NCBI GenBank assembly: GCA_947457325.1
Contig: CANGVU010000053.1
Coordinates: 1-7,378 of the forward strand
DNA from: Flavobacteriales bacterium
Lineage (GTDB): Bacteria; Bacteroidota; Bacteroidia; Flavobacteriales_D; Sanyastnellaceae
Direction of reading: 5' to 3'
Length of the DNA stretch: 7,378 bases
Notes under the pieces: model-generated
What the model was told of the DNA's origin: nothing
Database searches by the model: none
What the model saw: the letters and a program-made list of their open reading frames with translations, nothing else
Program-made: the position numbers and the translations under genes
In this document: in pieces, positions 1-7,376 of the stretch
Numbering within the stretch: position 1 is the first letter of the stretch
Layout of the letters: each line of letters opens with the position of its first letter

Positions 1-747
1 GCCTTCAAACTCACTTCCCTCTGAAATGTCATTTAGAGTGAAAGGAATCATCGTTGCACCTATTGTATTTTGAGACAAATACTTTTGAGTCTCTGGATCG
101 TCTTGACTATAGATGAAATAGTCAGCTGAAGTTTGATTTTGAGCGATTCTAAACTTGGAGGCCACATAATTCTCCATCTTGTATTCATAGCGATCCAAGT
201 GATCCGGTGTGATATTGGTTAGAATAGCTATGTCGGCTTTGAACTGCGTCATACCATCCAACTGGAAGCTGCTCAGTTCTAGAACAAACCAATCGGGCTG
301 CTCACCAATCAACTGTCTCGCAAAACTCTTTCCTACGTTTCCTCCCAATCCTACTTTTACTCCTGCGTTCTGCAAAATGTGGTAGGTGAGTAAAGTCGTT
401 GTGGTTTTTCCGTTTGATCCTGTGATACAAATGGTCTTTGCCTTGTTGTATGGAAATGCAAATTCCATTTCTGAAACTACAGGAATTCCTTTTGCCATCA
501 GCGATTGAACAATGGCTACTTTTTCTGGAATTCCAGGGCTCTTGACAACAATATCAGCGTTCAATATCAATGCTTCTGTATGCTGACCTTGCTCGTAAGC
601 AATGCCATTGGCTTCCATCTCCGCCACGTACTCTTGCTTGATCATTCCCTTATCAGAAACAAAAACGTCATAGCCATGGTGCAAGCCCAACAGCGCAGTG
701 CCTGTTCCGCTTTCACCTCCACCCAATATGACCAAACGCTTTTTCAT
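1..747 (-). CDS. murD: UDP-N-acetylmuramoyl-L-alanine--D-glutamate ligase MurD, 3' end missing
   Basis: MurD is the cytoplasmic ATP-dependent ligase that adds D-glutamate to UDP-MurNAc-L-Ala, the second amino acid step of peptidoglycan precursor synthesis. I translated 249 codons from the ATG at 747-745, open to the window edge; the family is usually about 440-450 residues, so the C-terminal domain is missing. Visible features are an N-terminal glycine-rich loop (GGGESGTG, residues 9-16) in the UDP-binding domain, the Mur ligase P-loop TGSNGKTTT (109-117), GGNVG (135-139), ELSSFQL (157-163), NITPDHLDR (178-186) and the lysine of SKFRI at residue 198, which corresponds to the carbamylated lysine of the family. 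The start codon shares one base with the mraY stop (TAATG), which fixes the start and suggests translational coupling. No strong Shine-Dalgarno is seen. The family is certain; MurC, MurE and MurF share the P-loop, but the N-terminus and HLDR region fit MurD. Confidence 0.96.
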   Translation of the reverse strand, partial: MKKRLVILGGGESGTGTALLGLHHGYDVFVSDKGMIKQEYVAEMEANGIAYEQGQHTEALILNADIVVKSPGIPEKVAIVQSLMAKGIPVVSEMEFAFPYNKAKTICITGSNGKTTTTLLTYHILQNAGVKVGLGGNVGKSFARQLIGEQPDWFVLELSSFQLDGMTQFKADIAILTNITPDHLDRYEYKMENYVASKFRIAQNQTSADYFIYSQDDPETQKYLSQNTIGATMIPFTLNDISEGSEFEG

Positions 748-1985
748 TATCTAGTCTTTAAAGTGATGATGGTAACTACAGCCAAAATGATTCCTACAAT
801 CCAAAAGCGTGATACGATTTTGGCCTCATGCATTCCCTTCTTTTGAAAATGGTGATGCAATGGAGACATCAAGAAAATTCTTCTTCCTTCGCCGTACTTC
901 TTCTTGGTATACTTGAAGTAAGCCACCTGAATAATCACGGATAAGTTTTCAATTAAAAAGATGCCGCACAAAACTGGAATCAGAAGCTCCTTCCTGATGG
1001 CAATAGAAAATGTTGCAATGATTCCACCCAAGGCCAAACTACCCGTATCGCCCATGAAAACCTGAGCTGGATAGGAGTTGTACCACAAGAACCCAACACA
1101 AGAACCAACAAATGCAGCAATGAAAATGGTCAATTCACCACTGCGCGGGATGTACATGATATTCAAATAATCTGCAAAAATGTAGTTACCGGATACGTAT
1201 GCCAAGATGGCCAACGTCACCCCGATAATAGCACTTGAACCCGCCGCCAATCCATCGATTCCGTCCGTGATATTGGCACCATTGGATACCGCAGTAACAA
1301 TCAATATCACCACCAAAGTGAATACAATCCAAAGCGACCAAGCGTTGCGCCATGATGCAGGCAAGAGCCAACTGTAATCAAACTCATTATCCTTAATAAA
1401 AGGAATGGTGGTTTTGATGTTCTTGTTCTCTTCCCAATTGGCAACAGCGCTAGATTGTCCAGTCTGCTCAACAGTTTCAGATGTTGTGGCTTGGTGATCC
1501 GTCCTTTCCTTGATGGTCACGGTTGGATTCCAATACAACATGGAAGCAACAATGACTCCCGCACCAATCTGACCAATGATTTTAAACTTACCTGCCAAGC
1601 CCTCCTTGTCCTTCTTAAAGACTTTGATGTAATCATCCATGAAACCGATGATTCCCAACCATACCGTAGCAATCAATAAAGTTTGGATGTAAACATTGGT
1701 CAAATCAGCAAACAACAATGTTGGAACAATGATGGACATGAGAATGATTATTCCTCCCATTGTAGGCGTTCCCGTCTTCTGCATTTGTCCATCCAATCCT
1801 AAATCACGAATGGTTTCTCCAACTTGCTTTCTGCGCAACCAACCAATCAAGTGCTTTCCCATCACCATGGATATTACCAGAGATACAATGACTGCTGCCG
1901 CCGCTCTAAAACTCAAGTATTGAATCAACCTTGCGCCTGCAAAATCAAAATGCAAATCCAAATATTTGATGAGATGATAAATCAT
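747..1985 (-). CDS. mraY: Phospho-N-acetylmuramoyl-pentapeptide transferase MraY
   Basis: MraY is an integral inner-membrane enzyme that transfers phospho-MurNAc-pentapeptide from UDP to undecaprenyl phosphate, giving lipid I. The 412-residue protein has many hydrophobic helices and the family signatures in order: TGTPTMGG (71-78), the catalytic aspartate pair in GFMDDYIK (D117, D118), [13 protein letters not shown] (235-247), [12 protein letters not shown] (D313) and PLHHHFQ (375-381). It is longer than the 360-residue E. coli enzyme. The DD pair to MGD aspartate distance is 195 residues here against 151 in E. coli (D116 to D267), so about 44 residues are added. They fall between residues about 155 and 205, a polar Thr/Ser/Gln/Glu-rich stretch predicted to lie in a periplasmic loop. 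The ATG overlaps the murE stop (ATGA) and the stop overlaps the murD start. murF, which separates murE and mraY in proteobacteria, is absent. The identification is secure. Confidence 0.98.
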   Translation of the reverse strand: MIYHLIKYLDLHFDFAGARLIQYLSFRAAAAVIVSLVISMVMGKHLIGWLRRKQVGETIRDLGLDGQMQKTGTPTMGGIIILMSIIVPTLLFADLTNVYIQTLLIATVWLGIIGFMDDYIKVFKKDKEGLAGKFKIIGQIGAGVIVASMLYWNPTVTIKERTDHQATTSETVEQTGQSSAVANWEENKNIKTTIPFIKDNEFDYSWLLPASWRNAWSLWIVFTLVVILIVTAVSNGANITDGIDGLAAGSSAIIGVTLAILAYVSGNYIFADYLNIMYIPRSGELTIFIAAFVGSCVGFLWYNSYPAQVFMGDTGSLALGGIIATFSIAIRKELLIPVLCGIFLIENLSVIIQVAYFKYTKKKYGEGRRIFLMSPLHHHFQKKGMHEAKIVSRFWIVGIILAVVTIITLKTR

Positions 1986-3445
1986 GATTCTTGCTGTTTT
2001 AATATTTCTTGTACCATTTGAAAATCATCAAATGGATACTTTACTCCTTTTATCTCTTGGTACTTTTCGTGACCCTTTCCCGCAATCAAAACGATATCCC
2101 CAGGTTGTACTATAGAACAAGCAGCTGCAATGGCCTCATCACGATTCACCATGGTCAATACTTTTCTTTTTTCAATAGGATCCAAACCCTGAACTATCTC
2201 CTGAATAATCTCCTTTGGTTCTTCGCTTCTAGGATTGTCACTTGTGACAATTACTTTGTTAGCCTTGGCACAAGCAATCTGTCCCATTACTGGGCGCTTT
2301 GCAGCATCTCTATCACCACCGCAACCCATCACACAGATCAATTGCTCATTTCCACTCCGAATGGTATTGATGGTATCCAAGACATTGGACAATGCATCCG
2401 GTGTATGGGCATAGTCGACAATTGCGATAATACCTGAATGAGATCTGAAATATTGAAATCTACCCTCTGGAGCTTTCAAGGTGCTCAAAACTGTCAAAAC
2501 GCTCATCTCATCCCATCCCAATTGCATGGCAATTCCGTATACAGCCAAAAGATTATAGGCATTGAACTCACCAATCAATTGAGTATATACCTCATGGTGC
2601 TGAATGGTCAAAGACAATCCTGAAAGCGCATTCTCTATGATACGTGCTCTGTAATTGGCCATCGACTGCAATGCATAAGTATATACCTTACCCTTGCAGT
2701 TTTGCATCATGACTTCAGCATGTCGATCATCGGCATTGACAACAGCAAAAGCCTTGCTACCCAATCCGTCAAACAACATTTTCTTAGCATGAATGTATGC
2801 ATTGAAAGTTCCGTGGTAATCCAAATGATCATGCGTGATATTGGTATAAGCAGCACCACGAAACTGAAGTCCTGAAGTACGTCTTTGATCCAAAGCATGC
2901 GAAGAAACTTCCATGAAAACATGCGTACATCCTGCTTCCACCATTTGAGCCAATAACTTTTGCAACTCCACCGCATTGGGAGTTGTGTGTGTAGCAGGAA
3001 TCAATTGCGTGTTGACTTTATTGACAACAGTAGACAACAAACCAGTCTTATGACCCATGGCCATCGACAACTCATAGCACAATGTGGCCACTGTTGTTTT
3101 TCCATTTGTTCCAGTTACACCAATCACCGATAACTTCTCTGATGGATTGTCGTAATAATTGGAGGCCAATATGCCCAATGACTCAGCCGAATCACTCACT
3201 TTAACATAGGTAACCTCTGTGCTTATTGTTGCAGGAAACTGTTCGCAAAGAATACAATTAGCTCCTTTCTCAATGGCCTTTTCGATAAACAAATGGCCAT
3301 CAACAGCGCTTCCCTTGATGGCAACAAAAAGAAAGAAAGGTCTAACCTCTCTAGAATCCATGGTGATGCCTTCTGTGGCAATGTGCGTGCTACCTAACAC
3401 TTCGTCAATGCGCACTTTGTACAATATGTCTTTCAACAATTTCAT
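1982..3445 (-). CDS. murE: UDP-MurNAc-L-Ala-D-Glu:meso-diaminopimelate ligase MurE
   Basis: MurE is the cytoplasmic ATP-dependent ligase that adds the third stem-peptide residue to UDP-MurNAc-L-Ala-D-Glu. I place the start at ATG 3445-3443 (487 residues, [10 protein letters not shown]...), matching the usual family N-terminus; the frame stays open 50 codons further upstream, but only inside the ftsI coding region. Motifs, numbered from this start, are the P-loop TGTNGKTT (111-118), THTTPN (152-157), EVSSHAL (179-185), [12 protein letters not shown] (202-213), a lysine at about 221 in AKKMLF as the likely carbamylated residue, DYAHTPDAL (344-352), GCGGDRD (374-380), DNPR (403-406) and GKGHE (456-460). 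DNPR is the known determinant for meso-diaminopimelate rather than lysine, so the wall should be DAP type. The start overlaps the ftsI stop as ATGA, and the stop overlaps the mraY start in the same way. No Shine-Dalgarno precedes the start, which favours coupling to ftsI translation. Confidence 0.97.
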   Translation of the reverse strand: MKLLKDILYKVRIDEVLGSTHIATEGITMDSREVRPFFLFVAIKGSAVDGHLFIEKAIEKGANCILCEQFPATISTEVTYVKVSDSAESLGILASNYYDNPSEKLSVIGVTGTNGKTTVATLCYELSMAMGHKTGLLSTVVNKVNTQLIPATHTTPNAVELQKLLAQMVEAGCTHVFMEVSSHALDQRRTSGLQFRGAAYTNITHDHLDYHGTFNAYIHAKKMLFDGLGSKAFAVVNADDRHAEVMMQNCKGKVYTYALQSMANYRARIIENALSGLSLTIQHHEVYTQLIGEFNAYNLLAVYGIAMQLGWDEMSVLTVLSTLKAPEGRFQYFRSHSGIIAIVDYAHTPDALSNVLDTINTIRSGNEQLICVMGCGGDRDAAKRPVMGQIACAKANKVIVTSDNPRSEEPKEIIQEIVQGLDPIEKRKVLTMVNRDEAIAAACSIVQPGDIVLIAGKGHEKYQEIKGVKYPFDDFQMVQEILKQQES

Positions 3446-5538
3446 TGCAATTGAAGATGTATGGTTGAACCTTTTTTTACTGCTGTACCCGGCTGAACTC
3501 CTTGACTGACCACCCTGCCTTTTCCAGTTACTTTGTAATGATATCCCGCTTGATGCAAGGCTTGCAAAGCATCTCTCATGCCCATACCCATACAATTGGG
3601 AACAATCCCCTCTCTAATATGCATAGCCGTCAAAGAAGTGGACTGATCGTCTCTGGATAAATAACTCCAATCTGACCCGTTGTCTTTTGGGATAACAGGC
3701 AACCCAAAAGCAGTCATCAATGCATGTGAATTCTTAACCATACCAGGACGGAGACTGGGCATGATGGAAGGACCTGTCGCCACCCAGTTGTTACCATGGA
3801 TATCCAATGTTGTAGCATAAATTTTATCGGCTAACTCTCTAAATACAGGAGCCGCAACTTTAGATGCATAATAAACGCCTCTTGGATCCTCAATGACAAC
3901 AATGCAAGAATACTTGGGCTTATCTGCAGGGAAATAACCTACAAAAGAGGCACGGTAACGATTGAGTTGATAGGTCCCATTCTTCCAAAGCCAACTGGTT
4001 CCGGTTTTTCCAGCCACCTTGTAAGGAGACTGCTTAAAAGCTTCATAGGCAGTACCACCTGGCTCTCCCACTCCTTCCATCATCTTGCGACATTGTTCAA
4101 TGGTATGATCAGACGCAATATTGTCTCTTAACACAACCGCATCAATACTTGAAATTTGACCGTTGGATTGTTTGATTCCTTGAACAAAAGATGGACGCAC
4201 CATTTTGCCTCCATTGGCAACTGCATTGTAAAAGGCCAATATCTGTATTGGGGCAAATGCCACCTCATAACCAATAGACATCTGTGTTAAACTATTGGCA
4301 CTCCATTTATCATCTTTTACAGAGGCATAAACACTGGGTCTGCCTTCACCTTTTAGGTCTATTCCCAAGGTGCTTCCCAAACCAAAACCATTGAGGTAAT
4401 CCAAAAACTTTTGAGGCTTTGATGCAAATGACTTTCTCACTCCCAATGCCGTTCCGACGTTGGAAGATTTTGCAAAAACATCCTTGATGGATATGCTTCC
4501 ATAACCTCCTTGGTGACTATCATGAAGAACCACGCCATTAAAATTGCGTTCTCCATTGCCTGTATTGACTGTATCATCAATGGAGATACTTCCCTCCTCC
4601 AATGCAGCCATCAAACTCATCAGCTTCATCGTAGATCCAGGCTCTACAGATTGACTAATGGCATAATTCATCAATTCAGAATAGGTACTGTCTTTGGTGC
4701 GTCCCAAATTGGCAATTGCCCTGACATAGCCTGTTTCTACTTCCATTAAAATGGCGCATCCCCACTCTCCATTCAATGAATCCAATTGCTTGCGCAATGC
4801 ATGCTCAGCTACATCTTGCAAATGCACATCAATGGTTGCTACGATATCCAAACCAGGGATGGGTTCCTGAATGAACTCATCTGTCATTGGTTTCCAAACA
4901 CTCCCTGGAATCAATTCTTGCAATTGTTTCCCCGGACGTCCAGATAAAATTGAATCATAAGACAACTCTAAACCAACATTATCCGACTCTCTGAACAAAC
5001 CAATTGTCCTTGATGCTAAACTGCCATATGGCTTAACACGCTTCTTGGTTTCTTCAAAAACAAAACCAGTGCGATTCCTTCCCTTCTTCACATAACTCAA
5101 ACGCTTAAAGGCATTCAACTCTTGAAAAGTTACATTCTTTACCAAAAGTTCATACCTGGATTTCTTGCGGATAGCATTGTCCAATACGCGAATAAAATCA
5201 CGTTTCGACCGCTTGGGATCTATCTCATGCAATACAATAGCCAATGAATCTTTGGCATCGTCAAATGCCTCCTTGTCTTGCATTGCCTGAGTATCCCAAC
5301 GCAATGCATATTCAGAAACAGTTGTGGCCAACAAACTACCATCAGAGGACCAAATCTGTCCGCGCGTAGGCTCAATTGATCTGACCTTGCTGGTGAAAGA
5401 TGAAGCCAAAGCATTGGCATTTTCATCTGGGATAAATTGAAGCATGGCAGCCTTGCCAATAATGGAAGCGCCCACCAATACCAAAGCCACAAAAATGACA
5501 TAGGTCCACGTGCTATTTATCTTAACCGTGCTGCTCAT
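3442..5538 (-). CDS. ftsI: Division-specific class B penicillin-binding protein (FtsI/PBP3 type) with C-terminal PASTA domain
   Basis: This is the septal peptidoglycan transpeptidase, anchored in the inner membrane with its bulk in the periplasm. The 698-residue protein has one N-terminal membrane helix (about 13-33) and then the class B pedestal domain, with EPTRGQIW (56-63) near its start and GLELSYDSILSGRPG (189-203). The transpeptidase domain (about 255-575) carries all three catalytic motifs: SxxK as STMK (nucleophile S302, K305), SxN as SSN (358-360) and KTGT (511-514). A C-terminal segment (about 646-697, starting VPNCMGMGMRDAL and ending STIHLQLQ) reads as one PASTA domain. The linker before it (about 585-640) is poorly conserved in appearance and might be a degenerate second copy. 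PASTA-tailed FtsI in this slot is usual for Bacteroidota and differs from E. coli FtsI. The start overlaps the ftsL-like stop (ATGA), with a purine-rich GAGAAGAA just upstream that may serve as a weak ribosome site. Position in the cluster supports a division role over an elongation (PBP2) role. Confidence 0.95.
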   Translation of the reverse strand: MSSTVKINSTWTYVIFVALVLVGASIIGKAAMLQFIPDENANALASSFTSKVRSIEPTRGQIWSSDGSLLATTVSEYALRWDTQAMQDKEAFDDAKDSLAIVLHEIDPKRSKRDFIRVLDNAIRKKSRYELLVKNVTFQELNAFKRLSYVKKGRNRTGFVFEETKKRVKPYGSLASRTIGLFRESDNVGLELSYDSILSGRPGKQLQELIPGSVWKPMTDEFIQEPIPGLDIVATIDVHLQDVAEHALRKQLDSLNGEWGCAILMEVETGYVRAIANLGRTKDSTYSELMNYAISQSVEPGSTMKLMSLMAALEEGSISIDDTVNTGNGERNFNGVVLHDSHQGGYGSISIKDVFAKSSNVGTALGVRKSFASKPQKFLDYLNGFGLGSTLGIDLKGEGRPSVYASVKDDKWSANSLTQMSIGYEVAFAPIQILAFYNAVANGGKMVRPSFVQGIKQSNGQISSIDAVVLRDNIASDHTIEQCRKMMEGVGEPGGTAYEAFKQSPYKVAGKTGTSWLWKNGTYQLNRYRASFVGYFPADKPKYSCIVVIEDPRGVYYASKVAAPVFRELADKIYATTLDIHGNNWVATGPSIMPSLRPGMVKNSHALMTAFGLPVIPKDNGSDWSYLSRDDQSTSLTAMHIREGIVPNCMGMGMRDALQALHQAGYHYKVTGKGRVVSQGVQPGTAVKKGSTIHLQLQ

Positions 5539-5927
5539 TTCTTCTCAGTAGAATCGATGTATTCCAAAACAATGGGAGGCTTTGACAATTCCTTCAATCC
5601 CATGTTCTCAATATCCTTGGCCACTTCACTCTGTCTCCTTTTGGTCTCCAAAGCACTCATTTGTTCATTGTAAATGGTGCGCTGTTCATTGAGCTCCTTT
5701 TCCCGCTTGATAATCAACTTATGGTAATCTTCAAATTTGTACTGTAAGGCAATATCTAAAATGAGCAATACAGCAATAAATCCAATTAAACCAAGATGCT
5801 TTTGAACCCATTCACCGGTTAAAATATCTCCGCCAAACACAGCAGCTACAAAACCTTTCTTAGGCTTGACCTCTGATGAATTACTCACTGGAGTAGTCGT
5901 CTCGATATGCTCTGAATGCTGACTCAT
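5535..5927 (-). CDS. ftsL: FtsL-like small divisome membrane protein
   Basis: This is a 130-residue bitopic membrane protein in the exact slot of ftsL, between rsmH and ftsI. It has a polar, probably cytoplasmic N-terminus of about 44 residues, one hydrophobic helix (about 45-62, LGLIGFIAVLLILDIAL), a charged heptad-like segment (about 64-110) fitting a coiled coil, and a short tail with SEVAKDIENMGLKELSKPP (100-118). That tail resembles the FtsL-like family found in Bacteroidota. FtsL proteins form a complex with FtsB and FtsQ and help activate FtsWI septal synthesis; a similar role here is inferred from topology and position, since sequence identity to proteobacterial FtsL is too low to see by eye. 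Start and stop both sit in ATGA overlaps with rsmH and ftsI. A GGAAAG about seven bases upstream of the ATG is the nearest thing to a Shine-Dalgarno in this operon. Base use matches the neighbours. Confidence 0.86.
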   Translation of the reverse strand: MSQHSEHIETTTPVSNSSEVKPKKGFVAAVFGGDILTGEWVQKHLGLIGFIAVLLILDIALQYKFEDYHKLIIKREKELNEQRTIYNEQMSALETKRRQSEVAKDIENMGLKELSKPPIVLEYIDSTEKK

Positions 5928-6838
5928 GCTAATCTTTCCGCAATGCGCATTTTAGCGCTTCTCGCGCGCGAATTCTCATTGATTTCCTCTGCTGAAGGCA
6001 GAATAGGCTTGGCATTCAAAGGCTTGAATGGTCGGATAATATTTCCAAAAAAATCCTTCTCCAATTGATCCTCCACGTTTCCACTTCTGAAGAATGATTT
6101 CACCATTCTATCTTCCAAACTGTGGTAGGATATGACAACAACACGCCCACCTACTTCAACATAATCTTTCAATTGAGAAAGAAATGTTTCCAGCACTTCC
6201 ATTTCTTGATTAACCTCTATGCGCAAGGCTTGAAAAACCTGCGCCAAATACTGATGATGGAACTTCCAATCCTCATCGCCAATCAAAACATGTATCAATT
6301 CATGCGTAGTGCGAATAGGACGGGCATTGACCATTTTGTGGGCCGCTACGTGCGGGCGGTCAACCTCTCCATAAACACGTAAAATCCGGATTAAATCTTC
6401 GACAGGATATTTATTAACGACAATGCTTGCATTCAATTCAGCATGCTGATTCATGCGCATGTCCAAGGGCGCATCAAAACGAAAACTAAAACCGCGATCG
6501 GCAGTATCAAACTGATGACTACTAACACCTAAATCCGCTAAAATCCCGTTGACTTTTTTTACCCCGTTAAAACGCAACCAATTCTTGGCATCGCGAAAAT
6601 TCTCTTTGATTAAAGTAAACTGAGCGCTCTGCGGAGCATTGACCCAAGCATCACTGTCTTGATCAAACGAATACAACTTACCGGTTGTTAAATGAGACAA
6701 AATCTCCTTGGTATGACCAGCAGCACCCATTGTGACATCTACATAAATCCCAGCGGGATCAATTTGTAAAGCTTCGATACTTTCTTGGAGCAAAACAGCC
6801 CGATGGTAGGACGACTGATTGATCTCACTCATTTCCAT
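5924..6838 (-). CDS. rsmH: 16S rRNA (cytosine(1402)-N(4))-methyltransferase RsmH (MraW)
   Basis: RsmH is a cytoplasmic SAM-dependent enzyme that methylates N4 of C1402 in 16S rRNA, in the ribosomal P site, and is nearly always encoded at the head of the dcw cluster. The 304-residue protein is of normal length. Motifs in order: YHRAVLLQE (11-19), the SAM-binding DVTMGAAGHT (34-43), the acidic FDQD (58-61) that normally contacts SAM ribose, DLGVSSHQFD (102-111) followed by RGFSFR and PLDMRM (124-129), FQALRIEVN (202-210), VISYHSLEDR (235-244) and the basic C-terminal SRARSAKMRIAERL (290-303). The start at 6838 lies two bases after the mraZ stop; Met3 (6832) is an equally possible start, since neither has a Shine-Dalgarno and the leader is only A-rich. 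The stop overlaps the ftsL-like start (ATGA). Nothing in the sequence suggests loss of function. Confidence 0.97.
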   Translation of the reverse strand: MEMSEINQSSYHRAVLLQESIEALQIDPAGIYVDVTMGAAGHTKEILSHLTTGKLYSFDQDSDAWVNAPQSAQFTLIKENFRDAKNWLRFNGVKKVNGILADLGVSSHQFDTADRGFSFRFDAPLDMRMNQHAELNASIVVNKYPVEDLIRILRVYGEVDRPHVAAHKMVNARPIRTTHELIHVLIGDEDWKFHHQYLAQVFQALRIEVNQEMEVLETFLSQLKDYVEVGGRVVVISYHSLEDRMVKSFFRSGNVEDQLEKDFFGNIIRPFKPLNAKPILPSAEEINENSRARSAKMRIAERLA

Positions 6839-6840
6839 TT

Positions 6841-7323
6841 TTATTGGTTTTGAGCGTTACGTTCAATATCCTTTCTTACATCCTCTGCCAATGAACCAAA
6901 ATCAAAATCCTCATCCAAAATCACTTCATCATGATTCTTGGAACTCCACAATTCCATCTTCTCTCCTAGCCCTGTGATGACACACTCATTGTTTTCATCG
7001 ATATCGATTTCAGCATACTCCAACAAAGCAGAAGGCAACAAAAGCCTTCCATTGGAATCCAATTCAATCAGGGTAGCACCCTTCATGAACTTGCGCTGAA
7101 ACAACTGGTGTTTTTGATTGTAGCGGCTCAAACGAGACATTTCCTCATTCACCTTATCCCATTCAGGTTTTGGATAAATCACCAAGCACTTAGAAAAGAT
7201 GTCGCGATTCACCACTAACCCATGATGCACATGATGCTCCAATTGCTTGCGCAACTTCCCAGGAAAGAGCAATCGCCCTTTGGGATCCAGTTTACAATGA
7301 TGTTCGCCGAGCAGGTTAAGCAT
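6841..7323 (-). CDS. mraZ: Transcriptional regulator MraZ
   Basis: MraZ is a DNA-binding protein with two AbrB/SpoVT-like swapped-hairpin domains; in E. coli it forms a ring-like oligomer and represses its own dcw operon. The 160-residue protein shows both signature repeats: DPKGRLLFPGKLR (13-25) in the first half and DSNGRLLLPSALLE (89-102) in the second, each with the conserved D..GR core (R17, R93). It is a little longer than usual (about 145-155) owing to an acidic tail (132-160). The first domain is rich in His and Cys (HHC at 8-10, HHVHH at 30-34, C46), which is not a defining family trait. It is the first gene of the cluster, preceded by GTGG-type boxes that fit its own operator, so autoregulation is likely. 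The ATG at 7323-7321 gives the standard start (M-L-N-L-L-G-E); no Shine-Dalgarno precedes it. The stop is two bases from rsmH. Confidence 0.96.
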   Translation of the reverse strand: MLNLLGEHHCKLDPKGRLLFPGKLRKQLEHHVHHGLVVNRDIFSKCLVIYPKPEWDKVNEEMSRLSRYNQKHQLFQRKFMKGATLIELDSNGRLLLPSALLEYAEIDIDENNECVITGLGEKMELWSSKNHDEVILDEDFDFGSLAEDVRKDIERNAQNQ

Positions 7324-7343
7324 GTGAGGTAATGTGTTGGGTA

Positions 7344-7351
7344 CGAAATTA
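7344..7351 (-). promoter_or_regulatory. Possible -7 promoter element for the dcw operon
   Basis: The minus-strand octamer TAATTTCG resembles the Bacteroidota sigma-A -7 consensus TAnnTTTG with one mismatch. It would start transcription roughly 15 bases before the mraZ ATG and would place the expected -33 region over the GTGG boxes, which would suit repression by MraZ. The region is AT-rich, so chance matches are easy, and no clear -33 TTTG is seen at the right distance. This is a weak call. Confidence 0.25.
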
Positions 7352-7361
7352 AAACAAATTT

Positions 7362-7376
7362 CCCACTTTTTACCAC
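7362..7376 (-). promoter_or_regulatory. Probable MraZ operator: two GTGG boxes with 10-bp period
   Basis: Read on the minus strand, GTGGT (7376-7372) is followed by five adenines and then GTGGG (7366-7362), so the boxes repeat every 10 bp, one helical turn. MraZ is known to bind direct repeats of a TGGG-type core separated by about five bases upstream of mraZ in E. coli and mycoplasmas. Here the pair lies 39-53 bases before the mraZ start. Further boxes may lie to the right, beyond the window. That MraZ binds here is inferred from motif, spacing and position. Confidence 0.72.

Noticed and set aside
505..846. A 113-codon plus-strand open frame across the murD/mraY junction
   Set aside because: It is antisense to the conserved N-terminal coding region of murD and the end of mraY, and its product resembles no known protein.
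2009..2437. A 142-codon plus-strand open frame opposite murE
   Set aside because: It is antisense to a clear, fully conserved gene, has a Cys/Tyr/Ile-rich composition typical of antisense frames, and no promoter or ribosome site that I can see.
2707..2976. An 89-codon minus-strand frame inside murE
   Set aside because: It overlaps the MurE central domain, whose motifs are intact in the main frame; the alternative frame has a Trp/Arg/Met-rich composition of a shadow frame.
3446..3595. A 50-codon N-terminal extension of MurE, open in frame upstream of ATG 3445
   Set aside because: It lies wholly inside the ftsI PASTA coding region, reads as a Ser/Arg-rich sequence unlike any MurE N-terminus, and the ATG at 3445 forms the same ATGA overlap seen at the other junctions.
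5220..5501. A 93-codon minus-strand frame inside ftsI
   Set aside because: It is an out-of-frame shadow of the FtsI N-terminal region, including its membrane helix, with Trp/Leu/Cys-rich composition and no independent start signals.
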